Shown piece by piece: positions 1 through 6,463 of a DNA stretch of 11,801 nucleotides; position 1 is the stretch's first letter, and the number at the start of each line of letters is the position of its first letter. The DNA is taken from NCBI GenBank assembly GCA_964550025.1, contig CAZJYI010000250.1, positions 1 through 11,801 of the forward strand, written 5' to 3'. The DNA is from CAZJYI01 sp964550025 (lineage in GTDB: Bacteria; Verrucomicrobiota; Kiritimatiellia; UBA8416; CAYOBW01). The notes beneath the pieces are model-generated. The model saw only the letters and a program-made list of their open reading frames with translations, did not search any database and was not told the DNA's origin. A program made the position numbers and the translations under genes.

Positions 1-2
1 CG

Positions 3-1031
3 CCCATTCGAACCGACCAGTACCGTTTCCACCTGACCGACAGGATCGCTTTTGAGAGTGGACTGGCGATGAACATGGAGTTCGGCGACGGCAACCGGGC
101 TCGCGGCTACATGTCGTCCGTTGCCTACTGGTATCAGGATGCGCCGCAGCCTGCCGGTAGCCGCGTTGCGTCGGGGGGGAAGCGGTTACCGCCGGCCGAC
201 CCCCTGGAACCCACGGCCATCATGGCGCACCTGTTTGAGCTCGAGCGGGCAGGGTTGCACGCGGAGACCGTCGACCGGTGCCGGGAGTACGTGGAGAAGT
301 TCCCTCGTAGCGGTTTCAACCCGCTACTCAATCTACGGGCCCTGGCCTATCGGGAAGTCACCGAAGGATACGATGCCATTGCGGCGGAGCTCGAGAAGCT
401 CGCACAGGGCCCGAAGGATGATCAGGTTGCCCACCAGGCCCGGCTTCTGCGCTGGTTCCATGCCGATCGCACGCATGCGCTTCTCGGGATACACATCGGT
501 AAGGATTACACGCTGCACCTTGACGGGCGGGAAGTGGCCAAAGGGGGACATCCCGCAGCGATGCAGGTCGTTCCCGTGAAACTGCCGCCCGGCGAGCACA
601 GCCTGACGATGCATGTCAAGCCGCAGCAGCGTGGCACATACGCTTCCGTGTTCCTGCGCACTCACACAACGAACGTGACGTCGGCCATGGAGTGGGAAGT
701 GTGCGAGCGCCAACCGGAAGGATGGCCTGCCCACGATAGCCGGGGAGATCCGGGTTGGGAACCGTACAAGTACTCACGCACAATGTACCCGACCATGAGC
801 GTGTGGCAGTTTGTGCCGAACGGTTTTGTCGCCATGCAGTCGGCTCGACAGCTCCTGCCCCTATGGCCCGATTACATGCAGACCCCCCTGAATGCGGAGG
901 CCTATCTCCGTGCCCGGTTCACGGTCCCGGAAGAAGGGAAAGCCGATCCCGTTGTTCCCGTCGGGCATGCGCCGGAAGACGGGCCGGACGAGCTGCAGGA
1001 CCGCCGGGACCAATCGCGCGCGATCAACTGA
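3..1031 (+). CDS. DUF2961 (GH172-like) family protein, 3' part; 5' end outside window
   Basis: The reading frame is open from the window edge to TGA at 1029-1031 (342 residues visible), so the real start lies upstream; the internal ATG at 69 is not the start. The first ~40 residues look like the end of a DUF2961 domain: a YRFHLTD segment, then MEFGDGN, then SSVAYWYQ, a signature I associate with this family. DUF2961 proteins are related to GH172 glycoside hydrolases acting on fructose- or arabinose-containing glycans, so a sugar-processing role is plausible but not shown here. After the domain comes an unusually long extension of ~280 residues: a helical, TPR-like stretch (about 235-460 nt), then a region rich in predicted beta strands (about 475-950 nt, e.g. 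YTLHLDGREVAKGG) resembling a carbohydrate-binding sandwich, and a charged tail. The hairpin repeat array begins just after the stop. Family call is fairly firm; substrate unknown. Confidence 0.8.
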   Translation, partial: PIRTDQYRFHLTDRIAFESGLAMNMEFGDGNRARGYMSSVAYWYQDAPQPAGSRVASGGKRLPPADPLEPTAIMAHLFELERAGLHAETVDRCREYVEKFPRSGFNPLLNLRALAYREVTEGYDAIAAELEKLAQGPKDDQVAHQARLLRWFHADRTHALLGIHIGKDYTLHLDGREVAKGGHPAAMQVVPVKLPPGEHSLTMHVKPQQRGTYASVFLRTHTTNVTSAMEWEVCERQPEGWPAHDSRGDPGWEPYKYSRTMYPTMSVWQFVPNGFVAMQSARQLLPLWPDYMQTPLNAEAYLRARFTVPEEGKADPVVPVGHAPEDGPDELQDRRDQSRAIN

Positions 1032-1057
1032 CGGGGTTGGCGGTGCCGTGTGGTATC

Positions 1058-1450
1058 ACGGGATGCGGCCACCACCGGATTCGCCCCGATGGCGGGTACC
1101 GCGGAATGCGGTCACCACCGGGCTTGTCCCGGTGGCGGGTGCCGCGGAATGCGGTCACCACCGGGCTTGTCCCGGTGGCAGGTGCCGCGGAATGCGGTCA
1201 CCACCGGACNNNNNNNNNNNNNNNNNNNNNNNNNNNNNNNNNNNNNNNNNNNNNNNNNNNNNNNNNNNNNNNNNNNNNNNNNNNNNNNNNNNNNNNNNNN
1301 NNNNNNNNNTCGTCTCGGTGGCGGGTGCCGCGGAATGCGGCCACCACCGGGCTTGTCCCGGTGGCAGGTGCCGCGGAATGCGGTCACCACCGGACTCGTC
1401 TCGGTGGCGGGTGCCGCGGAATGCGGCCACCACCGGGCTTGTCCCGGTGG
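1058..1450. repeat. 43-bp tandem repeat array with internal hairpin, interrupted by gap
   Basis: Units start at 1058 (degenerate), 1101, 1144, 1187, then after the gap at 1330, 1373 and 1416; every measurable spacing is exactly 43 bp. Each unit begins GCGGAATGCGG (first unit diverged) and carries an inverted repeat. In the common type the 8-bp arms CCACCGGG and CCCGGTGG are perfect around a CTTGT loop. In a second type (at 1373, and spanning the gap) the arms shorten to CCACCG/CGGTGG with a CTCGT centre. To the right of the gap the two types alternate, giving an 86-bp higher-order period. There are no unique spacers, so it is not a CRISPR array. It is probably a mobile or amplified intergenic hairpin family; function unknown. 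The last unit diverges after 1450. Confidence 0.93.
1210..1309. other. Assembly gap (100 N)
   Basis: Exactly 100 N, the usual placeholder for a gap of unknown size, inside the 43-bp tandem repeat. The 23 bases left of the gap (1187-1209) and the 20 bases right of it (1310-1329) join into one complete 43-bp unit identical to the one at 1373-1415. The missing sequence is therefore most likely a whole number of repeat units, possibly zero. Confidence 0.97.
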
Positions 1451-1486
1451 AGCCATGATTGCCCGCCTCAAACCGAGTACCCCCCT

Positions 1487-1546
1487 TTGAGCCCGGAACG
1501 AGCGAGAAGAGAGCCGCGCGCTTCACTCGCTCACATGCGGGCTCAA
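1487..1546. repeat. Nested inverted repeat, possible structured RNA or cruciform
   Basis: Outer arms TTGAGCCC (1487-1494) and GGGCTCAA (1539-1546) are perfect 8-bp complements. Inner arms GAGCGAG (1500-1506) and CTCGCTC (1526-1532) are perfect 7-bp complements. The arms are separated by 5 and 6 nt, with a 19-nt central loop. No T-run follows on either strand, so it is not a canonical intrinsic terminator. It lies between the 3' ends of the DUF2961 gene and of the leftward acylation operon, so it could serve both transcripts. Confidence 0.6.
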
Positions 1547-1585
1547 GGAGCCTGGCCCCGCTGGTCTAACGAGGACCGGTCTTCG

Positions 1586-1672
1586 CCCCACCGGGGCGAG
1601 CCCGGTGGCGGCGGGAAGGTCCAGAACGGTCCTGTCTCAGCGCCATTTGCCCCACCGGGGCGAGCCCGGTGG
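1586..1672. repeat. Two copies of a related hairpin repeat, 64-bp spacing
   Basis: Copies at 1586 and 1650 both read CCCCACCGGGGCGAG followed by CCCGGTGG. They have the same 8-bp stem (CCACCGGG/CCCGGTGG) as the 43-bp array but the loop is GCGAG instead of CTTGT. The flanks are also partly repeated: GAACGGTC near 1624 and 1689, and GCGCCATT near 1640 and 1705, suggesting a degenerate ~64-bp tandem unit. No T-run follows the stems. Together with the 43-bp array and the nested inverted repeat, these fill the gene-free stretch 1040-1717. Confidence 0.75.
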
Positions 1673-1717
1673 TGGCGGGAGCACCCAAGAACGGTCTAAT
1701 CCTGGCGCCATTCAGGG

Positions 1718-1837
1718 CTAGAAGTTGTAGTACAGGAACTCGGTCACTTCCGCCCTCATCATGTAGAAGGTGAAAGCGAGAACGTACACGATGGCGCAGA
1801 GCACCAATTCCGCAAGTCTCAGCAGCACGCGCTTCAC
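1718..1837 (-). CDS. DltX-like membrane microprotein with C-terminal FLYYNF acyl-shuttle-type motif
   Basis: A 39-residue ORF starting GTG (1837-1835) and ending TAG (1720-1718). The start overlaps the stop of the upstream MBOAT gene in a GTGA (4-base overlap), and a purine-rich GGGAGGGAGAGG lies just upstream inside that gene's end, a good ribosome-binding site. The N-terminus is basic (MKRVLLR), followed by one hydrophobic span (about residues 8-27, LAELVLCAIVYVLAFTFYMM), then a short tail RAEVTE and the last six residues FLYYNF. The positive-inside rule predicts N-in, C-out. DltX, the ~50-residue partner of DltB and DltD, has the same design: one span and a C-terminal FxYxxF motif whose tyrosine carries the acyl group between the MBOAT and the SGNH transferase. 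Here F34, Y36 and F39 fit that pattern. The role is inferred from motif, position and size; nearby genes do not identify the acyl group. Confidence 0.85.
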   Translation of the reverse strand: MKRVLLRLAELVLCAIVYVLAFTFYMMRAEVTEFLYYNF

Positions 1838-4218
1838 GGTTGCCTCTCCCTCCCGTAGATTTCCTGCAGCAGGTACTCCTGGACTACGGGGCGCTGCTCC
1901 TCGCCGGGGTGAATGAAATCCATCATGTAATCCCCCGTCATCGGCAGCAGATCGATCAGGTTGTAGTATTCGATGCCCAAGCCACGCATCGCGCGGCCTA
2001 TGGCCGTCTCGTATTGCTCAAGGAAGCCCTGTGGATAGACGTGCGGAGCGGCTTTGTGCCGCGGCGTGGGTGTGTCGTACACCACCAACCTGACCCTGCG
2101 ACGGTCACAATGCCGTTTGAGCTGCGCAAACGCTTGCGTGTAGAAACCTTTCGGCAGCAGTGACTCGATGCAACGTCTGTGCCGCCAGCGGAAGCGCGCG
2201 TCGGCGCCGTTGGGCGGGTTGCTCACCGTGTTGAACTTCGGTATGGGTGCAGCAGCATGCCATGCTCGGATACGTTCGCGGACCTTCGCGCGGGCCTGGG
2301 GCGATATCTCGATGGGGGTTGGCAAGGAGGACGACGGCCGTTCCCATTGCGACAGCTTCTGCAGACACCCGTGGAGCTGGAAATAGCGGTCCCGCTTGTA
2401 GCCGCACGCGAACATCAGCATTTCGAACCAGTCCACCGGGACGGCGTGGACCTCGCTCAAGACGCGCGACTTGGCCTTGAAACCGAGGGCTCGCAGCCCC
2501 TCCGTGGCCTGTCCCGGGAACGGCGTGCTGAAATCGACCGCGCCGAAGTTCAGCGGCGAGACGCCCAGTACCACCGTGTCCACATTCTCGATGTCGATGA
2601 TTGCCATCGCTGCCACCAGACCGTTGAGCATGGAGTTACCCCCGATTCCGGCGCTTCCCGAACGGTACTGTTTCCCCCTGTGTTCGAACCCCAGGAGACC
2701 CATTTCCGCCGTGAACGACGACCCGCAGAACACGACCTTCTTCTCGTCTCCCTTGAAGACATCGAGCACGAGGAGATTCGAGCGGTAGTCGCCTTTCTGG
2801 TTCTCGATGCGCCCCTTGGCGGTTTTCACCGGCAGCAACCGGTACAGAGTGCGGTCCAACGTGTGCCCGTAGAACGCGTACGCCAGCAGCACTACGGCAG
2901 CGTGTCCCGCCAGGCAGTACCAGATGAGCCGGCGTGACAGCCCCTGCGCGTAGCGGCCCCCGATCCACCCGCGTTCCCTCGCCCAGGTGACGATCTGGTG
3001 CGAGCTGGGCCCCATGGCGCAAGCGAAAGCGAGGGCGACCCAGAGTTTCTCGATGTTCCAACTCCAACCGGCGTAGCGGAAGAAGCCCTTGTAGACGAGC
3101 GCGGCGCGACCGACGTCCTCCGCCCGAAAGAGCACCCAGAGCAATGCCACGGCCACGAACGTAAAGACGGCGTCGAGCGGGCCGAGCGTCACCCGCGGCA
3201 GGTAGCGGCGCTTCACGTGGTTGAGAAGAAGCAGCACGCCGTGCAGACCGCCCCATATGACAAAAGCCCAGTCCGCGCCGTGCCACAGCCCGCACAGCAG
3301 CATGGTGACCAGGAGGTTGATCGGTACCCGCACCGCGCTCTTCCGGCTCCCCCCCAGGGGAATGTAGACGTAGTCCCTGAACCAGCGGGACAGGGTTATG
3401 TGCCAGCGGCGCCAGAATTCGACGAAAGAACGGGACTTGTAGGGGCGGTCGAAGTTCACCGGAAGCTCGAAGCCGACCAGGCGCCCGAGGCCGATCGCCA
3501 TGTCGGAGTAGCCGGAAAAATCGAAGTAGAGCTGAAGCGTGTAGGCGAGCGTTGCCACGACCGTGCTCTCCAGGGCAAAAGGGCCTTCGCTGTCGAAGAC
3601 GGGCGCCACGAAACCGGCCAGGCCGTCCGCGATGAGGAATTTCTTCACGAAGCCGATCGCGAAGTACAGCAGCCCGGACGCGAAATAGTCCGGCTCACGC
3701 TTGGGGGCGTCGAGCTGTGGGATGATCTCGGCGTGGTGGACGATGGGACCCGCAACCAACTGGGGAAAGAAGAGCACGAACAGCGAATATCGGTAGAGCT
3801 TGTCCTCCGACTTGCGCGTCCTGTACGCATCCACGAGATACGCGACCTGCTGGAACGTGTAGAACGAGATGCCGAGCGGGAGAACGTTGGGGCGGACCGC
3901 GTCGGGCACGGGGATACCGCACGAGTCGACGATGAAGGAGAAGTACTTGAAGTATGCGATGGGCAGGAGGTTGACGACCAGTCCCAGCAGGAGGATGCCG
4001 CGCCTGTTCTTCGCCGTCGCCATCTTCCTGCCGATCAGGAAGTTGGCGAGCACGGAGCCGATGATGAGCGGGAGGAAGCGGTAGTTCCAGGCCCCGTAGA
4101 AGAGAAGCGACGCCCCCACGAGCAGCCAGGTCCGGCGGCGGGGATCACGCACGCGTCCCGTCAGGAACAGGAGGGCCGGAACAAAGAGAAAGATGAACTC
4201 GAACTGAGTGAACAGCAT
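1834..4218 (-). CDS. Fused MBOAT O-acyltransferase and SGNH (DltD/AlgJ-like) transferase
   Basis: 794 residues. Residues 1-~420 form a multi-span MBOAT domain of the AlgI/DltB type: LPLGISFYTFQQVAYLVD (113-130), FPQLVAGPI (151-159), FDFSGYSDMAIGLGRLVGF (232-250), FWRRWHITLSRWFRDYVYIP (268-287), and the catalytic histidine region LWHGADW (H313) with a second GLHG histidine (H326). A further span lies near 433-450. The C-terminal half (about 480-794) is an SGNH-like domain: block I VVFCGSSF (S501 the likely nucleophile, the GSS form also seen in DltD), glycine/asparagine-rich SAGIGGNS (522-529), a block III-like LGVSPLNF (551-558), and block V MDFIHPG (D767, H770). In alginate and Dlt systems these two activities are separate proteins. 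The MBOAT would take an acyl group from a cytoplasmic donor and the SGNH domain would place it on an exported polymer. The protein's own C-terminus (GRERQP) lacks an FxYxxF motif; that motif is on the coupled microprotein. Substrate and acyl group are not identifiable. Confidence 0.9.
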   Translation of the reverse strand: MLFTQFEFIFLFVPALLFLTGRVRDPRRRTWLLVGASLLFYGAWNYRFLPLIIGSVLANFLIGRKMATAKNRRGILLLGLVVNLLPIAYFKYFSFIVDSCGIPVPDAVRPNVLPLGISFYTFQQVAYLVDAYRTRKSEDKLYRYSLFVLFFPQLVAGPIVHHAEIIPQLDAPKREPDYFASGLLYFAIGFVKKFLIADGLAGFVAPVFDSEGPFALESTVVATLAYTLQLYFDFSGYSDMAIGLGRLVGFELPVNFDRPYKSRSFVEFWRRWHITLSRWFRDYVYIPLGGSRKSAVRVPINLLVTMLLCGLWHGADWAFVIWGGLHGVLLLLNHVKRRYLPRVTLGPLDAVFTFVAVALLWVLFRAEDVGRAALVYKGFFRYAGWSWNIEKLWVALAFACAMGPSSHQIVTWARERGWIGGRYAQGLSRRLIWYCLAGHAAVVLLAYAFYGHTLDRTLYRLLPVKTAKGRIENQKGDYRSNLLVLDVFKGDEKKVVFCGSSFTAEMGLLGFEHRGKQYRSGSAGIGGNSMLNGLVAAMAIIDIENVDTVVLGVSPLNFGAVDFSTPFPGQATEGLRALGFKAKSRVLSEVHAVPVDWFEMLMFACGYKRDRYFQLHGCLQKLSQWERPSSSLPTPIEISPQARAKVRERIRAWHAAAPIPKFNTVSNPPNGADARFRWRHRRCIESLLPKGFYTQAFAQLKRHCDRRRVRLVVYDTPTPRHKAAPHVYPQGFLEQYETAIGRAMRGLGIEYYNLIDLLPMTGDYMMDFIHPGEEQRPVVQEYLLQEIYGRERQP

Positions 4219-4350
4219 GGTAGTGTTCCGAACAGGTTCACGGATGCCTTTCTACGTAGACCCCGCTGAACCCACCAGCGCGAAGTTGCGCGTGTTCCCG
4301 TCTGAGACCGTGCTTTGCCCGTCTCGCTCTGCCGTTGACATGGTGCGCGT

Positions 4351-4378
4351 ATTATGACGACGTGCGCACGGTTGTCAA
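4351..4378 (-). promoter_or_regulatory. Sigma70-type promoter for the MBOAT/microprotein operon
   Basis: On the minus strand a perfect -35 TTGACA (4378-4373) is followed, after a 16-nt spacer, by CATAAT (4356-4351), five of six matches to the -10 consensus. It points at the MBOAT gene and would leave a 5' leader of about 125 nt before the ATG at 4218. It lies in the 233-bp divergent region between the acylation operon and the fucosyltransferase gene. No comparably good promoter is visible for the rightward genes. Confidence 0.6.
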
Positions 4379-4451
4379 TCTCTCGTACTTGCTTGATCTT
4401 TTGCCGGGTTTGGGGTCTTCTGTTGGTAAGACAAGAGGTGTGGGGGGATTG

Positions 4452-5345
4452 ATGATTATTGCCAGGATTCGAACGGGGTTGGGCAACCAGCTTTTCCAGT
4501 ACGCGATGGCGCGGGCGCTTGCGCTCAGGACGGAGCAGAGCCTGAAGCTGGACCTGTCCGCCTTCGAGGAACGCAAGGTGCGTTTCTATCGGCACTACGG
4601 CCTGGAGCACTACGGGATCGTTGCCGACGTGGCCACGCCGGACGAGGTCGGAGGCTATTTCTGCCGTCGCGGCAGGATTTGCGGCGGCTTCTACCGCTAC
4701 GTGGAGAAGCTGCGCTCCCACCGGGACAGGGCCTTCGTGTGCGAACGTCAGCCTTACCGCTATGATCCCGAGGTGGCGGAAATGCGGATCGAGGGAACTG
4801 TGTACCTGGCGGGGTTCTGGCAGTCTGAGAAGTACTTCGCCGATGCCGCCGGGACGATTCGCGAAGAACTCGAGCTTGAGCGCCCCCCCGAGGGCAGGAA
4901 CCGCGAGCTGGCCGAAGCCATCAGAGGCTGCCCATCGCTCAGTCTGCACGTCCGCCGTGGCGACTACGTGCGCGATTTCCGCGTGAAGGGCCTGCGCGGG
5001 TGGGACAGCATGGACTACTACGCCGATGCTATCGCACTGCTCCGCGAGCGCGAGCCAGAACTGCGGCTCTTCGTCTTCTCTGACGACATCCCCTGGGTGA
5101 GAGAGAACCTGGCTGCTGATTGCCCCGCAACGTACGTGGACAACAACACGGCCGAGACGTCGCACGAGGACCTGCGGCTGATGAGCCTCTGTCGGCACAA
5201 CATCATCGCCAACAGCAGCTTCAGTTGGTGGGGCGCATGGCTCAACCGCAATCCCGACAAGCTCGTGGTCGCGCCGCGGAGATGGTTGAATGACGGTCGC
5301 GATGTTGCCGGAGACTTGATTCCCGACGGCTGGACGGTGTTGTGA
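4452..5345 (+). CDS. GT11 family alpha-1,2-fucosyltransferase-like glycosyltransferase
   Basis: 297 residues from ATG 4452. This start is chosen because the conserved GT11 N-terminus MIIARIRTGLGNQLFQYAMA begins right there, after a G-rich stretch (4442-4447) that may act as a weak ribosome-binding site; an in-frame ATG at 4335 would add 39 residues of non-conserved sequence. GT11 marks: G-GNQLFQYA (9-18), HVRRGDY (166-172, GDP-fucose binding), FSDD (209-212), and SSFSWWGAWL (255-264). Family members are inverting enzymes moving L-fucose from GDP-fucose to the 2-OH of galactose or a similar residue on surface glycans. No GDP-fucose synthesis genes (gmd, fcl) are in view. The stop overlaps the next gene by 4 bases (GTGA), indicating co-transcription with the epimerase. 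Family assignment firm; acceptor unknown. Confidence 0.92.
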   Translation: MIIARIRTGLGNQLFQYAMARALALRTEQSLKLDLSAFEERKVRFYRHYGLEHYGIVADVATPDEVGGYFCRRGRICGGFYRYVEKLRSHRDRAFVCERQPYRYDPEVAEMRIEGTVYLAGFWQSEKYFADAAGTIREELELERPPEGRNRELAEAIRGCPSLSLHVRRGDYVRDFRVKGLRGWDSMDYYADAIALLREREPELRLFVFSDDIPWVRENLAADCPATYVDNNTAETSHEDLRLMSLCRHNIIANSSFSWWGAWLNRNPDKLVVAPRRWLNDGRDVAGDLIPDGWTVL

Positions 5346-6463
5346 GGAGAGACACGAGAGTATTGGTTACGGGCGGGGCGGGGTTCATCGGGTCGCATAC
5401 GGTCGACCGGCTGTTGGCGGACGGACACGAGGTGCGAATTCTCGACAACCTGTCGAAGCCCGTACACCTCAAGGGAAAGCCCGGCTACCTGCCGGCGGAG
5501 GCCGCCTTTACCGAAGGCGATGTGCGTGATCGCGATGTTCTACTGCGCGAATTGCGTCAGGTGGACGCCGTGATTCACCTCGCGGCCTACCAGGACTACC
5601 TGCCCGACTTCAGCACGTTTTTCGACGTGAACGCCACCGGCACGGCGCTGATTTATGAACTGATTGTGGAACACAAGCTGCCGATCCGCAAGGTCGTTGT
5701 CGCGTCTTCGCAGGCTGTGGCCGGGGAGGGGTTGTACCACGATGCGGCCGGCGACTCGTTTACGCCCGATATCCGACCGCTGCAACAGCTCGAGCGCGGC
5801 CAATGGGACATTCTGGACGCCGCGGGACGCGCCGCGGTTTACCGGCTGACTCCCGAGACCGTGAGCAACCCGCAGAACCAGTACGGCTTGAGCAAGCTCA
5901 GCCAGGAGAAGATTGCCATCAACCTGGGGCGTCGCTACGGCATCCCGTCGGTGGCCATGCGCTACTCGATTGTGCAGGGGGCGCGCCAATCGTTCTACAA
6001 CGCCTATTCGGGCGCATGCCGCATCTTCTGCCTGGGGCTGTACTTCGATCGCCCGCCAGTGCTCTACGAGGATGGCAGGCAGGTGCGTGATTTCGTCAAC
6101 ATCCACGACGTGGTGGACGCGAACGTCCTAGTGCTGGAGGATGACCGTGCCGACTACCGGGTGTTCAACGTGGGTGGCGGTCAGCCCTATGAAGTGCGCG
6201 AGTTTGCCGAGGTCGTCTGTTCGGTCTACGAGAAGGATGTGGAGCCTGTTGTTCCCGGCAGGTTCCGTTTTGGCGACACGCGGCATATCTTCTCCGACAT
6301 TTCCGAACTGCAGTCGCTGGGCTGGTCGCCCCGGCGCTCCGTCCGAGACAGTGTCGAAGAGTATGTCGAGTATCTCCACGCCCAGACGGATGTGGAGGAC
6401 ATCATGGATTACGCCGAAAAGAAGATGCGCGATCTGAATGTCGTGCGGGCGGTGAAGAAATAG
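5342..6463 (+). CDS. Extended-SDR NAD-dependent sugar-nucleotide epimerase/dehydratase
   Basis: 373 residues from GTG 5342, sharing GTGA with the stop of the fucosyltransferase gene. Rossmann motif VTGGAGFIGSH (9-19) binds NAD(P). The catalytic set is S122/S123 in VASSQ, and Y181 and K185 in QYGLSK. RYSIVQG, then RDFVNIHDVVDANV and FNVGGGQPYEV, form the substrate-binding half typical of the UDP-glucose/dTDP-sugar epimerase group. The segment between the serine and YGLSK is longer than in GalE-type enzymes (about 58 residues) and contains PQNQYGLSKLSQE, which I associate with dTDP-L-rhamnose 4-epimerase-like members; this finer call is tentative. It lies in a glycan gene set and likely makes a sugar nucleotide used nearby. 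The ~30 residues after about 345 form a charged, probably helical tail. Confidence 0.88.
   Translation: MRRDTRVLVTGGAGFIGSHTVDRLLADGHEVRILDNLSKPVHLKGKPGYLPAEAAFTEGDVRDRDVLLRELRQVDAVIHLAAYQDYLPDFSTFFDVNATGTALIYELIVEHKLPIRKVVVASSQAVAGEGLYHDAAGDSFTPDIRPLQQLERGQWDILDAAGRAAVYRLTPETVSNPQNQYGLSKLSQEKIAINLGRRYGIPSVAMRYSIVQGARQSFYNAYSGACRIFCLGLYFDRPPVLYEDGRQVRDFVNIHDVVDANVLVLEDDRADYRVFNVGGGQPYEVREFAEVVCSVYEKDVEPVVPGRFRFGDTRHIFSDISELQSLGWSPRRSVRDSVEEYVEYLHAQTDVEDIMDYAEKKMRDLNVVRAVKK

Noticed and set aside
1058..1450. CRISPR array
   Set aside because: The 43-bp units are head-to-tail with no unique spacers, and no cas genes are present.
1650..1680. Hairpin as an intrinsic terminator for the acylation operon
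   Set aside because: Strong GC stem but no T-run follows on either strand, so a Rho-independent terminator cannot be claimed.
755..1699. Long ORFs crossing the 43-bp repeats and the gap on both strands (e.g. 755-1699 +, 892-1458 +, 1112-1471 -, 1155-1526 -)
   Set aside because: They are open only because the 43-bp unit lacks stops in several frames; they translate through N and give simple repeated peptides. They also overlap the end of the DUF2961 gene.
2998..4269. 423-residue ORF antisense to the MBOAT gene
   Set aside because: Charged, low-complexity composition typical of the antisense frame of a GC-rich gene; the opposite strand has a fully motif-supported MBOAT.
4335..4355. Rightward promoter TTGACA (4335) with TATTAT (4350)
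   Set aside because: The spacer is only 9 nt, too short for sigma70; the TATTAT overlaps the -10 of the better leftward promoter.
4335..4451. Upstream ATG start for the fucosyltransferase
   Set aside because: It would add 39 residues before the conserved N-terminus MIIARIRTGLGNQ and has no better ribosome-binding site.
4161..5198. 345-residue ORF antisense to the fucosyltransferase gene
   Set aside because: Overlaps a gene with clear GT11 motifs and has no recognisable domain of its own.
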